A DNA stretch of 64,000 bases, taken from Cornus controversa (taxonomy: Eukaryota > Streptophyta > Magnoliopsida > Cornales > Cornaceae). Location: contig CM048854.1 in the NCBI GenBank assembly GCA_026545225.1, forward strand, positions 29,301,230 through 29,365,229, read 5' to 3'. Positions within the stretch are counted from its first letter, which is position 1, and every line of letters starts with the position of its first letter. The notes below the pieces were generated by a model. The model was not told the DNA's origin. It saw nothing but the letters and a program-made list of their open reading frames with translations, and made no database searches. The position numbers and the translations under genes are program-made. This document shows positions 13,801-25,015 of this stretch, in pieces.

Positions 13801-15910
13801 CTCTTGTGTAGAGGTAATACTCTTATTGTTATTGAGAGGACACTTAGAGAGATAATTCTTGTTTAGAATTTGTGATTTTCTTTCGAGTGAGATTGGGTGT
13901 ATAAGGGTTAAGGGTTGAGAGTTGAGCGTACTCTTGATACAATTTTTTAACTTGTACTGTTACAATCTATATAGTGAAATCGGACTCTCCGTGGACGTAG
14001 GCTTGTTTAGCCAAACCACGTATAATTCTTGGTATGTTCTTGCAAATTTCTTTGTACTTGCTTACTTATCATCACATCGTAATATTTGGTGGTACGTGAT
14101 TGGAGGCTTGTTTCTCAACAGAGAGCATCAACTGAGACAATGAATTGAAGGTGATGCTGACATGTACAAGCTAGGAAGTACGGACACGGACACAGACATG
14201 GGTACGACGAAAAATTCTAAAAAAAAGGACATGGACACGGCAATATGGAAAATTCTAAAAAAATAGACACGGACACGGCGAGGAAACAACTATAAAATAA
14301 TAATATAACATATTAATATATAGTAATTATTCAACAACAAAAAAGACTACATTACAGAAATACTTCAATTCATCATCAAACAATTAATAGCCAAACAAAT
14401 TATATACAACAGTAGACAAATAGATTAAAGAACCAGACTTATTTAGTCCTTTACATATATTTAGCTTAGATTTTTAATCATAACTTAATTGTATATAATT
14501 TTCTTTAGAAATACTTGAATATACATCACTACTACGAAGTATCCGACATGCATTCGAGGAGTGTCCAAAGAGTGTCCAAGGAGTGTACTAAAAAGAAAAT
14601 GTTAGGAAGTGTCCGACACAGGTACAACACCTTCGGTGAAGTGTCCGTGCTTTCTAGTGTACAAGATTTTCATTTGAGAAACTAAGTGATGAAATGAAGA
14701 ATTTCATCACTAAATTATGCGGTTTCACAAGGATGTCTTCTTTTGGTATTTCGAAGCATCATTTAGTTTTTTGTATTTTTTTAGATCAAAGTAAAGGGTA
14801 TTTTTGTAATTTCTTATGGTCACTAACAGCAATCTGATGGTTGTCTAATGGAATAATTTGAACGAATTTGGCAGATGAGGGGTGTTTTTTAAGTAAGAAA
14901 ATTAGTTCACGAGGATTCCCAAAAGCTGAATAGTACAGTGGAGCTGCCCGTTACTTTTCTTTCTTTTCTTTTTTCTTTCTTTTGTTAGAAATAAAGGTAA
15001 TATATAAATATACTGAAACAAAGGACAAGCATGACCCTTTCCTTCTTGGAGACTATTTTAGAAGGATATTTGGATGAGGTTTTCATGGATATTTGAGAGA
15101 CTTGTTGAGGATGCTTATTGCTAATTGCTACCTTTATTTGTACGAGCTTTAAAAACTAATTTGTTGACTTTTGGAGGTTTAAATTTAAGTAGATAGAAGA
15201 AACAGATTTTAGAAACATTTATGAAAGCTAGATGGAGACTTAGAGAGGAAGAAATATGTGGAACATAGCTGACGTGGCTCACTTTCATCAGAAACTTAGT
15301 TCTTTATGAAATTTATCTTCTTAATGTACTTACTAGAAAGAAAATGGAAATATACATTTTTAATGCTTTCCTTATGAAAGGTTTAAAGTAGAAACGTTGT
15401 ACAACTGGGGGATCATATGATCTGAATCACCTTGTTTGTGATGAAATATCTTTAAAGTTTATTAAACCCAACTTACCTCCCCCAGAACTTCTAATTCATT
15501 TCACTATGTTGTAAAATACCACCATTTGCCTTGATCAGCTTTTACTTACATCACCCAGATTAGGGAGGAACTGATCTTGATCTCACTAACAACATGCACT
15601 AAGATTCCTGATTGTGCATGCAGTTGTTCTACAATTTTACACGTCCTCATTCATCAACTATAGGACGTTCTGGTTTCCATAAGATCCATTGAATTTTCTG
15701 GAAATTTTTATTACTACGATTTTACTTGCCTTTTCATGGATGCTGTTTATTTGAAATCTCTTTAGGGACAGAAGGCCAGCTGAAAGAGAGAATGGTATTC
15801 TGAGAGGACCGCCACGTGATCCTTCACGGAGACGCGTAATGTTTACGATTGCAATAAGCACTGCTGTGCTATTAGGTTCGCTATTTTTCCAGGGAAAAAA
15901 TAGAGAATAA
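1859..15910 (+). CDS. TRAF-type zinc-finger protein with C-terminal membrane anchor
   Basis: Exons are 1859-1902, 2810-2945, 11221-11358, 11435-11556 and 15766-15910, summing to 585 nt (194 aa). All junctions are GT-AG and the frame holds. The protein begins [15 protein letters not shown]. Cysteine/histidine pairs follow in order: [20 protein letters not shown] (about 30-45), [41 protein letters not shown] and NHESRC, the pattern of the plant TRAF/XAF1-like zinc-finger family. The basic linker RDPSRRR precedes one hydrophobic segment (about 171-189, [17 protein letters not shown]) and a short charged tail, so a tail-anchored protein is likely. The family is linked to ubiquitin or immune signalling in other organisms; the role here is unproven. 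Introns 2 (8.3 kb) and 4 (4.2 kb) are swollen by transposons. The next genes downstream are the lyases, as in Arabidopsis. Confidence 0.85.
3540..4050 (-). mobile_element. LINE 3' end fragment (zf-RVT region)
   Basis: On the minus strand, 4040-3970 encodes [18 protein letters not shown], matching the C-x2-C...H...H zf-RVT domain at the C-terminus of plant L1-type reverse transcriptase polyproteins. A following stretch resembles the usual Trp-rich tail, with stop codons. The T run at about 3546-3566 on the + strand would be its poly(A) tail. It sits in intron 2 of the zinc-finger gene. The 5' part was not found. Confidence 0.6.
5696..6101 (-). repeat. 3' LTR of the Copia element
   Basis: It starts TGTTGTTAAAAATTG and ends GGCCACAACATAACA on the + strand, with TG...CA ends. 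It aligns along its whole length with 10132-10536. Confidence 0.92.
6102..6115 (-). other. Polypurine tract of the Copia element
   Basis: On the element strand this reads CCAAGGAGGAGATT, directly before the 3' LTR. That is the expected position and composition for plus-strand priming. Confidence 0.75.
6540..7888 (-). pseudogene. Copia reverse transcriptase and RNase H (broken)
   Basis: The upstream part (7888-7241) contains [38 protein letters not shown] and [14 protein letters not shown]. The downstream part (7228-6548) contains [11 protein letters not shown], the YVDD active site, then the RNase H stretch [20 protein letters not shown] stop and frame break separate the parts near 7230-7240, and a stop at about 6548 cuts RNase H. 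The first catalytic aspartate of the usual LDVKTAFL motif is Asn here ([11 protein letters not shown]), so the enzyme would be dead even without the stops. Confidence 0.92.
8030..8483 (-). pseudogene. Copia integrase C-terminal part (broken)
   Basis: Minus-strand pieces read [20 protein letters not shown] (8483-8292) and then [20 protein letters not shown] and FGCPASTHV (8269-8030). These are the usual integrase core end (TPQQNGV.E) and the conserved downstream stretch of Copia polyproteins. A stop lies between the pieces. Confidence 0.88.
8842..9159 (-). pseudogene. Copia protease/pre-integrase region (broken)
   Basis: The minus strand encodes [20 protein letters not shown], typical of the region after the Copia protease, followed by a GAG-pre-integrase-like stretch ending [14 protein letters not shown]. 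It is open for 105 codons and broken on both sides. Confidence 0.8.
9351..10050 (-). pseudogene. Copia gag with zinc knuckle (broken)
   Basis: The zinc knuckle [14 protein letters not shown] (C-x2-C-x4-H-x4-C) lies at about 9420-9370. Upstream, gag-like text includes [19 protein letters not shown] and [14 protein letters not shown], with several in-frame stops, matching the UBN2-type Copia gag. Confidence 0.82.
10117..10128 (-). other. tRNA-Met primer-binding site of the Copia element
   Basis: The + strand reads GCTCTGATACCA, that is TGGTATCAGAGC on the element strand, complementary to the 3' end of initiator tRNA-Met. It is three bases from the 5' LTR. Confidence 0.85.
10132..10536 (-). repeat. 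5' LTR of the Copia element
   Basis: It starts TGTTGTGAAAAACTG and ends GGCCACAACATAATA on the + strand, aligned with 5696-6101. The outer end has drifted (TA instead of CA). GAATA follows at 10537. Confidence 0.9.
13527..14120 (+). mobile_element. Solo LTR (Copia-like)
   Basis: It begins TGTTGGGTTGACTC and ends TTTCTCAACA, with the 5-bp duplication GAGAG on both sides (13522-13526 and 14121-14125). Inside are a TATA-like CTATAAATAG and the Copia-LTR-like stretch CTCCGTGGACGTAGGC. No partner LTR or interior was found nearby. It lies in intron 4 of the zinc-finger gene. Confidence 0.8.
14171..14657. mobile_element. hAT-like non-autonomous element, copy 2
   Basis: A perfect 8-bp target duplication TGTACAAG flanks it (14163-14170 and 14658-14665). 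The terminal repeats read CTAGGAAGTACGGACAC and, from the other end, CTAGAAAGCACGGACAC. Subterminal GGACACGG motifs match copy 1 at 275-988. An 8-bp duplication is the hAT hallmark. The 487 bp hold no transposase. Confidence 0.85.
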
Positions 15911-16396
15911 TCTAGCAGTGGAGAAAAACAGAGATGACTAAGTGCAGTAGCAGTTGAGGGAACACATTGGCAGTACATATCCTCCGTCTCGTGTACTCCA
16001 TTTACCTGGATTTGCTATGACAGCATACTGCTATGACAATTGAACCTTTTTTGCTTCATGTTAATACTTAGGCTATGCATATCCATTTCCTAAACTCGAA
16101 GATTTTCACCATTCAGTTGCAGTAAATGTGCATCTGTAAATAATTTTCTTTGGCAAGTATGCATCTGTAAAGTTGAGAACATGACATTGATGAGGATTTT
16201 AACTTTATGGACTTTTAGTAGAATTATTGGATGTTGCTTTGTCGACGATGAAGTTATGGTTTAATTTATTGGTTGCTTTGCTTGAAATGTGAACTGGAGT
16301 GGAGCTCATGCATAAGTTGTTGCATTTGCTTGAATCCTAAGGTCAGAACAGTTGGTCAGAGATCACAACACAAAGTGAGTTATATTATACAGTAAT

Positions 16397-16505
16397 GCTG
16401 CAATGTGAGTGCTGTACCACATTGGACGGCTCACAGCCCTCACATGTGTGGGAGCCCACATGTGTGAAGGCTGTGAGCCCTCCGATGCAGTACAACACTT
16501 GCAGA
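16397..16505. mobile_element. Short palindromic MITE-like repeat
   Basis: The left arm (GCTGCAATGTGAGTGCTGTA and on) and the right arm (ending GTACAACACTTGCAG) are imperfect inverted copies meeting at the centre CACATGTGTGGGAGCCCACA. Both arms carry GGCTCACAGCC-type sequence. No clear target duplication was seen. Confidence 0.55.
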
Positions 16506-17262
16506 AGATCTGAGCTCGTCACAGAGTTCTCTCATCTAGCCTTAAAGTGTGAGTTTCTATGAAAAGAATAGTATTATTCAAACACATTGAATAAGTCAAT
16601 TTAAGGGTATGTTTGGCTCCATGAAATTTGAGTCTTGTAATTGGAATCGGAGAAAATTTTGTTAATGATACATAATTTTTTTTTTCTCCAAGTCCAAGGT
16701 TTCAAGTCCATGCCGCCAAATATAGAGATATAGGCGTGCAAGTCATAGTGAAACAATATAGAAAGATAAAGTCATTAATTATTTATTTATGTATCATTTT
16801 GATAAGTAGTTTCCAATAGTTATTATGTATTTAGAATGCAAACTAGACCTTACTTGTGATGTCTCTAATTGACTAATAATTAAAACTCAAAAAGTTTAGT
16901 CGATCTACAATTTCCACTTGGATGGCACAACTTATAATTGTATGTGAATGGAGGTGTATGGGATATTTGTTGAGATTCTTTTACCTCTCTCAATCTCAAA
17001 ACAAGTGCACTTCAGAAATTATAAGCTTTTAAGGAGCCATGCACTTAATGTATTATCTTTTTTTCAAAAATTATAAAACTAAGAAAACAAAATTTAAAAT
17101 TTTACATTTTGCAATATTCAAGAACAATTTATAAAGTTTTAATTTGAAATATCTTGAAATGAAAAAAGGACACTTATTTTGCTATATGCATAGAGAAAAG
17201 GTGGGGTGGATGAAGGAAAAATTATTAGATTTGGTGGTCCGTTTAATCAAATTATTAGAGTT

Positions 17263-17264
17263 GA

Positions 17265-17310
<46 letters not shown>
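17263..17310. repeat. (TA)n(CA)n microsatellite
   Basis: TA dinucleotides followed by CA dinucleotides and a short GA tract. Both-strand reading frames across it are artefacts of the repeat. Confidence 0.9.
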
Positions 17311-17450
17311 TGAGAGAGAGTGGAGGAGCCAGCAGGAGGGGATGCATGCTATATTGCTATATTTGCAACTGTAAGTACGTCCCAATGAATTCAGTACAAT
17401 TACTTCTGTCTTGTGTGTCATTTCTTTGCATGTGAATTGCACCCGTGACT

Positions 17451-17693
17451 TGTACGCCTATATCTAATTCACTAAAAGACAGTTCACGTCAGAGTAAAGA
17501 GATTCAATGTAAAGAAAGTGAGCTGAAGAATTTTTGTCTCCTCTAAAAGGAACCAAACCAAAGAAACAAAACTTAAGCCTTCAAACTGATCTTCACAATC
17601 TAGACTTACATAAGGTAAGAGTTGAACTTTTTTTTTTTTCATGGGTTTTACTAAATTAATGTAGCAAATAATAACATAATTTCTTATATAAAA
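17451..17693 (+). promoter_or_regulatory. Upstream block and TATA region of lyase A
   Basis: The block around ATCTAATTCACTAAAAGACA followed by 'agtaaagagat' is a diverged copy of the block found upstream of B (30685-30960) and C (53895-54120). A TATATAAA at 17685-17692 lies 89 bases before the start codon and is a plausible TATA box. Confidence 0.45.
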
Positions 17694-17780
17694 TATTCAG
17701 TAATTCACTACCACGATTGAGAATTTTCTGTGCTGAAAAAAAGTTTCAGGAGATAATATAGCTCGGGGTTCAAACAAAAG

Positions 17781-18826
17781 ATGTCTGCTACAGGGGTGCA
17801 ATTGCATGTTCAAGATGATCATGTGAGTTTGGTTGATATCGTATGCTTCAGTGTGTGTATATATATATATATATATATATGTATATGTATGCAATATACA
17901 TTTCAAACCATTGAGGATTTGGCTGAAAAATATGCTTCAGTATTATATATATATATAAAAGATCGGTCTTAATTCAAATCAAGGAAAAAAAGACTTTCAA
18001 ATAAACTTTCACATAAATAGATTTATATAAATGCTGGATACAAGTAGGAGTCCTACTTTGGTTTATTATATGTGACATAGTTTAAATGACACACACACAC
18101 ACACACATATATATATAATTTTGTGCAGGTGGTGATAGATAATGGCATACTCCAACTCACATTATCAAATACTGGAGGAAATGTCACTGGTATACGATAC
18201 AATGGAATTGACAACTTGCTTGAACTTCACAACCCAGAATTGAATGGAGGGTATGTATATATATAAATGGTGTTACAAATATTGCTCCCAAATCTTGAAG
18301 CAATGCTTTCCAATGAAACCCTAAAAGCAGTTTATATATATGGACCTAAAATAAAAGGAAATATATATATATATATTCAGGTTCTGGGACCTTAACTGGA
18401 GTGAAGCAGGAAGTGCAAAGACAAGGGGAAAATTCGATACGTATGTCTCTGTCTCTGTCTCTCAAACACAAATAAAACACAAAACACAATCACAGTTCTT
18501 TTTAAAAAATGTTCTGAATTTTTTTTTATGATACTTTCTTGATTAATGCTCAAATTCCATCTTTTTATGCACCAAAAATTTTCAGAAATTCAAATTCTTC
18601 TCTGTTATTATACATAAATTATGTTAGTGTCGTATTAAATTTCTTTATATATATTTAAGCTAGTATTCAGAACCTCGAATGATTAAAATGCAGGATTGAA
18701 GGAACAAGTTTTAAGGTTATAGTGAATAATGACGAACAGGTAGAGCTCTCATTCATAAGAACATGGGATCCTTCGCTCCAGGGCGAGCACGCCCCCTTAC
18801 ATATAGACAAAAGGTTCATGCTTAAA

Positions 18827-18872
<46 letters not shown>

Positions 18873-20211
18873 GACAGTGTTGATGATGATATTTTAGGTT
18901 TATAATGCTTCGTGGTTCATTGGGATTCTACTCGTATGCCATTTTCGAACACTCGGAGGAAATGCCTGCTTTCAACCTCAACACAACCCGGATTGCCTTC
19001 ATGCTCAACAAAGACAAGTACACAATTTTTTTCCAATCTTATTTTGTCATCAAATTACATAATATACCTTTTAAAATGAAATTGCATAGCATAAGTAACA
19101 TGTTGAAAAATAGAGACTAATGGAATACACTTTTCCTAAGAGCCAATTGAATTCATGTGACACATTGAAACTAATTGATTCCTCCTCATTTTGCTATGTT
19201 ACACAATAACTCAAATATTAGTATTGACACTGAACTCCTTTGTTTGTCGAATTTTAAAATTTTTTTTACTAATGTTGCGAAAATAATGTATAGTATATGC
19301 TAATTGCATTGACATAGTCAAAGGGAAAATTGGAAATAGAAATTCACCTTAGTGTATTTTGAGCCTACAGGTTCCATTACATGGCTATGGCAGATAACAG
19401 GCAAAGATACATGCCCCACCCGGATGATAGATTGCCTGAAAGAGGTCAAGAACTGGACTACCCAGAAGCAGTCCTACTTGTCAATCCGATCGAGCCAGAA
19501 TTCAAAGGAGAGGTAATTATTTTCACTCTCATATACATCAGAAAACTCTGCTTGTGTTTCTTTACACTGCTGGTCCCAAGCATGAATAAAGGAGGAGGGT
19601 TTGAGAGTCGGCGTAAAACTCTGTCATGACCAATATGAACATGAATCCTATGAAGAATGGAAACATAGGATTCAATGATTCATGTAGCCGACCCCAAGTA
19701 GTTGGGAAAACGGTTTCATTGTTGTTGCATTTACATCAGAAGCAAAACAATTCATCATGAATTACTTTTCACCATTTGATTTTTTTGCCTAAATGACACA
19801 TTCTTGATCTGCTGCATACACAATTCATTTTTTTCATCCAACAAGGAATTAATTAAAAAATAATCATTTTATTCTATGATAAATTAGAATAATAACAAAG
19901 GTGACAAAGGAAAGGGCAACACATATTATGGTAGTGCTTATGATAACAAACTGCAATGAATTGAAATATATCCATGCTTGGATTGATTGATTTCTGATGT
20001 GCAGGTGGATGACAAATACCAATACTCATGTGAGAACAAAGATAACAAGGTTCACGGGTGGATATGCTTTGACCCGCCCGTGGGGTTCTGGCAAATCACA
20101 CCCAGTAATGAGTTCAGAACTGGTGGACCACTCAAACAGGACTTAACTTCCCATGTGAATCCAACAACCCTTGCTGTATGTCACTGTTACCCACTCTCTC
20201 CAGTTGATTTT

Positions 20212-20245
<34 letters not shown>

Positions 20246-22189
20246 GAAAACAAACTTATATATATATACCTCATTACATATGTATACTACAAGTTTGTAG
20301 CATGTGTATGATAATGTACGAATACAGATTTTTGTTACTTCTCATTACGCGGGAGAAGATCTTGTGGTAAAATTAGGACCTGGTGAGGTATGGAAGAAAG
20401 TTCTTGGCCCTGTTTTTATTCATCTCAACTCTTTGTTGGATGGAAACAATGCGCTTTCGCTCTGGAAAAATGCCAAGGAACAGGTTTGGCATTGAAAAAC
20501 TTTTTTGTTTATATGTTGCAAACAACAGTATTTGACTTTTTTTTTTGTATAAATCAAACGCTAGTGCAAAATAATGTTCAGATGAATATTGAATTCCAAA
20601 GCTGGCCCTACAGTTTCCCAGCCTCTGAAGATTTCCCACCGTCTGATCAAAGGGGTACAATTCACGGCAGATTACTGGTCCAAGACAGGTATGAACTCCT
20701 TTTTTTTTTCTTTTTTCTTACTATTTTTAGTACAGTAATTTTGATCTAATGTAATCTAATTAAACTTGGTTAGGTATATTAGCAACGACCATATTCCAGC
20801 AAACAGTGCTTACGTTGGGTTAGCCCCGCCAGGAGATGTTGGATCATGGCAAAGAGAATGTAAGGTAATTTTTGTTTAAATCTCTCTTCTGATACCATGT
20901 TAGGGATACAGAAACAGGACTTTATTTATTAATTTTTCGTGTAAATGGTTGGAAAATATATGTATATGATACTGTTTGAAATATAATACAATTGTACTAA
21001 TATGTTAAATCACATCAATTATGTATCTTCTAAAACATTATAAGAAAATTTCTTACCATTCCACAATATATAAAAAACTTTCTATAATTTTATACTTTAT
21101 AACTTAAAATAAATATTGAATAACATGTAGATCGAGTTAGACTCTATGTCCTTACGAGAATGACGCCCCACATGTTGCTGAATGGACTCAATGGTGTTTG
21201 TCCCCTAGGATGAAGGGATTTGCCCCCTAGGATACAACGATATCTCATTGGTCTCCGCTACCACGTTGGGAGAGAAAAGGAGAAGTCAGGAAAAGGAGAA
21301 CTTCAATTAACACTAGTAGTGTTTATTCGATACTTAATGTTAATTACGTGTTTGTATATTGTACATGCAACGTACAACCATACCTTCAAACCTTGATTGT
21401 ATTTCTATTAAACTCACTATTTTCATTCATCTGAAAAACAAAAACAGCCATTTTTCTGACATAAATAACATCTGCCCTTGTCAATTGATCAGAATATGCT
21501 TAATAATACCATTATTATTTCTAATGTGTAATACTTCACCAGGGATACCAATTTTGGACCACAGCAGATGAAGAAGGCTATTTTACAATCAAGAATATAC
21601 GTGCAGGCGACTATAATCTTTATGCATGGGTCCCTGGTTTTATAGGAGATTACCGATATAATGATGTTTCTATTACCATAACCTCAGGTTCTAACTTGTC
21701 ACTAAATAAATATTTATACTAAAAAATTAAATCATTTTTATGAATTTCAATTATCTGTTAATCAGGGTGTGATATTGATACTGGCAATCTTGTGTATGAA
21801 CCTCCAAGAGATGGGCCAACATTGTGGGAAATCGGCATCCCTGATCGCTCTGCTGCAGAATTTTACATTCCTGATCCCAATCCAAAGTATATTAACAAGC
21901 TTTATGTCAACCATCCTGACAGGTTGTTAGGTTACCTCTCCCTATTGACACTTTTTCGATAGTCGAAAGAGAGATATTTATAGTATTGAATCTGTTATTC
22001 AACTTAGATTCTTGATCATCTTCTTCTAAGTGCAGGTTTAGGCAATATGGATTATGGGAGAGATATGCTGATCTCTATCCTGATGAAGATCTGATTTACA
22101 CCGTTGGCATTAGCGACTACAAGAAGGATTGGTTTTTTGCTCAAGTAACTAGGTACCATTCCTTGGACTTGAGTTTTATTATTTCCAAT

Positions 22190-22225
<36 letters not shown>

Positions 22226-22952
22226 CCCAAAGGTTAAAGAAGAAGTTTTCATCGCGATTCTTCTGGAAATGTAAGAACAGGATGGATGGGAATGTATACT
22301 GTTTGTTAGTAAATTCAACTTTGGTTAACTTGTCCTTGTGAAAATGGCAAACTATATATATATATATATGTTTCTAGTGTTTCCCTTCTTGACTATTTCT
22401 TGATATTGGCCAATGGTTTCTCCAATTAACCAAGTGTTGCTAGATGTTAAAAAGTTTATATTATATGTATCTTGCTTTGCAGAAAAATAAATGACAAGAC
22501 ATATAAAGGAACTACATGGCAAATCAAGTTCAAACTTGACAATGTGGATGAGAGCAGAGGCTACAAATTGCGACTAGCACTCGCATCTGCACATCAATCT
22601 GAATTGCAGGTATGAATTGCAAATTTCCACACTATATGTGACATCTTCTGCAGAAACATTGGGTACATGAATTGACACTACTAAAACTGAATTTTGCTTA
22701 AAGGTGAGGATTAATGATCCAGAAGAAGCAAACCCTCCTCTATTTTCAAGTGGAGTGATTGGGAAGGACAATGCTATAGCAAGACATGGCATTCATGGGC
22801 TGTATTGGTTGTGCAATGTGGACACTCCTGGCGCGAAACTCCTGCAAGGGAACAATACCATATATTTGACACAAGCAAGGAACACAAGCCCTTTCCAGGG
22901 CATCATGTATGACTATATTCGCTTCGAAGGTCCCCCGACTTCTACTTCCTAG
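17781..22952 (+). CDS. Rhamnogalacturonate lyase A (PL4 family)
   Basis: Fifteen exons: 17781-17822, 18129-18250, 18381-18440, 18694-18813, 18898-19017, 19371-19512, 20005-20175, 20328-20483, 20582-20688, 20774-20864, 21543-21687, 21766-21922, 22036-22152, 22483-22609 and 22704-22952. They sum to 1926 nt (641 aa). The family cleaves the rhamnose-galacturonate backbone of rhamnogalacturonan-I by beta-elimination. Domains in order are a catalytic beta-sandwich (about 1-340, with [15 protein letters not shown] and ENKDNKVHGW), an fn3-like domain (about 378-426, [20 protein letters not shown]) and a CBM-like C-terminal domain (about 437-638, with [19 protein letters not shown]). Lys155 and His219 are present and probably match the fungal catalytic Lys/His pair. 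The start has an in-frame stop upstream and no signal peptide is visible. This copy looks functional. Confidence 0.93.
19575..19735 (+). mobile_element. RTE/SINE-like 3' tail fragment in intron 6 of lyase A
   Basis: The stretch 'ataaaggaggagggtttgag', then 'gccgaccccaagtagttggg' and a TTGTTGTTG end, resembles the 3' tail shared by plant RTE-type LINEs and some SINEs. It is too short to carry coding sequence. Family assignment is from memory. Confidence 0.45.
22194..22221. repeat. (TA)n microsatellite in intron 13 of lyase A
   Basis: A pure TA run just after exon 13. Similar runs sit at 17858-17880 and 18831-18868 in other introns of this gene. Confidence 0.85.
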
Positions 22953-24553
22953 AAGAAACTTTCTTACAGGGCAATCCCAATGCACGAGTCTCCCGCCAGT
23001 ACAGTACAGGGTCCGGGAAGGGTGAGATGTTTACGGCTACTTTTTTATTTTTTTTATTTTATGTTTTTGGGTAATTCTAGTGGGACTTCCTGCATACTGA
23101 AATCATGATTTGTGCTAATTAAGTTCTAATATTCACTTGATATTTGTCAGCTTAGCAGTTACCCTTCTTTATACTACAATTGTGCAAGTAGTTTATCAAG
23201 AAATAGACAAGGCCTCACTAAAATGGTTTGGTTATGTTATTATTATTAATATTTTTTGGTAAACACTCACTAGTTAAGAACTAGTTTTCTTCACCAAATA
23301 AGCATAAAAGCCTTGTTACAGGTTGGTTAGGGTCCATGTATGAATAAATAAATAAACAAAATTAAAAAATAAAAAATAAATCAAAGAAATTAAGAACCGC
23401 TGTGAGGATTGAGGAGCTTCCCAGGTTTACTAATGATTATCATTAGTATTTTTCTTTTTTACTTTAAAAAAGACAAATTCAATAAACGAGACTTTCGTCA
23501 TTACATCTGAGAAGAGGCGTTGTAGCAAGGCTTCCCTCTTTAATACACTTTTGCATATCTTGGATATACTGTATTAATATGGGATTATCAATATTTGGAC
23601 CCCCTTTGGACCACTTTCATGTTATTACTTTGCTTTTCAATCTGCATTCATCTAGAAATCGGAGTGCAATGTTAATCAAATCATGGATTAAACAATGCAA
23701 CACAAAAATATCAATAGATATATTCATATGAGTCTCATATGATGCATCTTATTAATATCTAGTGGTCACTTAACTAGATACCTTTTAGGGCACCCTTAAT
23801 TCCATGTCACACCCAAAATCGTGAAATATACGTTCCAATTTAGGTATGAAAAAAAAGAAAAAAAAAACTCATCCTTTCAATATTTTATGAAGAAAACCTC
23901 CATTGAAAAATTCCAAACCCCACAAACAATTTATAAAATATTGAAAGGTTTAGTTATTTATTTATTTATTATTATTATACTCAAAATTGGAAGATATATA
24001 TATTTCAAGATTTGGAGTGTGAGAAAGTGATATCAAAGCGCTTTTATAATATCTTTTATAATTTTAAAATAGATTCCATCCATTTTGCATAATAAACCAA
24101 GAATAATCATTCTACTTATTTACAAACAATTTTCGTTGAAATCAAGCACTCCACAGCAATGCGAAAGAATCCCTCTTTTATGTCATTGAATATATTCCTT
24201 TCATTTTCCAAGATTTGGGATGTGACATTATACAACTACGTCTTCAATTTTGAAGTCATTATAGGCCGGCATGAGATTTCAAAAATGTTGAGAGATTCTA
24301 GGCGGATTTTCAAATGGGGCCCTTTCTACCTAAAATTTTACGTGTGAATAAATTCTATAAGAGTACAAATTTTTTATTAAAATGAGACGATAAGCAAATA
24401 AAATATATTAATGTTGAAAAAAAAAATCTTGATGTTGGTGCTTTATAAATAGCACGATCCAGTTCATATAAAAAAATTAAAAGAAAATATTCAACACACC
24501 TTAGTTACAAAAATCAAAATTGAACTTCATTTCAAACTAAATGTATTAGACTA
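22953..24553. repeat. Downstream spacer of lyase A, duplicated upstream of lyase C
   Basis: Stretches at 23320-23345, 23640-23945 and 24070-24240 match 52500-52530, 52570-52870 and 53163-53345 closely. One shared run is 'acacaaaaatatcaatagat'. The duplicated unit therefore includes non-coding flanks. No gene is seen; the small AT-rich open frames here are not credible. Confidence 0.75.
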
Positions 24554-24699
24554 GGATAATGATACTCAGGCAGAATTCTTAGACAGAATTCATAGGCAGA
24601 AACTTTTACATCTATTAGATGCATGTGATGGGGCCTACCACATGCATCCAATGGATGTAAAAGTTTCTGCCTATGAATTCTGTTTGAGTAGCATTACCC
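24554..24699. mobile_element. Mutator-type MITE with 9-bp target duplication, copy 1
   Basis: This is a 146-bp fold-back. The left arm starts GGATAATGATACTCAGGCAG and the right arm ends TTTGAGTAGCATTACCC. A perfect 9-bp duplication ATTAGACTA flanks it (24545-24553 and 24700-24708), which points to the Mutator superfamily. A relative lies at 29211-29382. Confidence 0.82.
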
Positions 24700-24730
24700 A
24701 TTAGACTATTATCTTCATATTCAACAAACC

Positions 24731-24840
24731 TCATTATTTTTTAAATGAGGCCCAAACCAGTGTATTGGACTATTATCATTATTTTTTAAATGAGGCCCAA
24801 ACCAGTGTATTGGACTATTATCATTATTTTTAAATGAGGT
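24731..24840. repeat. Tandem repeat of about 46 bp
   Basis: The unit 'aaatgaggcccaaaccagtg' plus 'tattggactattatcattat' occurs twice in full, with partial copies before and after. Confidence 0.8.
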
Positions 24841-24899
24841 CCAGTTGACTATTTGTTTCTAAATTTTGGTGCAGACGTCCTGGACTATTAGTTACTATT

Positions 24900-25015
24900 T
24901 TTTTTTTAAATAACATCTAGTGGGCTTAGTAAAAATTGGGGGCCCTCAAAAAATTAAAAAATTTGGGGGCCCTAGGCGAGACCGCCTAGGCTAGGCCCAG
25001 GGCCGGCCCTGAGTC
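24900..25015. mobile_element. Possible hAT terminus
   Basis: The palindromic stretch ending CCCAGGGCCGGCCCTG, preceded by GGGGGCCCTAGGCGAG and 'gcctaggctaggcc', resembles the ends of a plant hAT group that begin CAGGGCCGGCCC. The other end and a target duplication were not found. Confidence 0.35.

Larger units (their letters stand above)
15911..17450. other. Spacer between the zinc-finger gene and lyase A
   Basis: AT-rich non-coding sequence holding the 3' end of the zinc-finger gene and the palindromic MITE at 16397-16505. A (TA)n(CA)n tract follows at 17263-17310. I see no gene. Confidence 0.5.

Noticed and set aside
17182-17442. Frames with YIYIYIY or CVCVYIYI stretches here and at many other places
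   Set aside because: Translations of TA/CA microsatellites.
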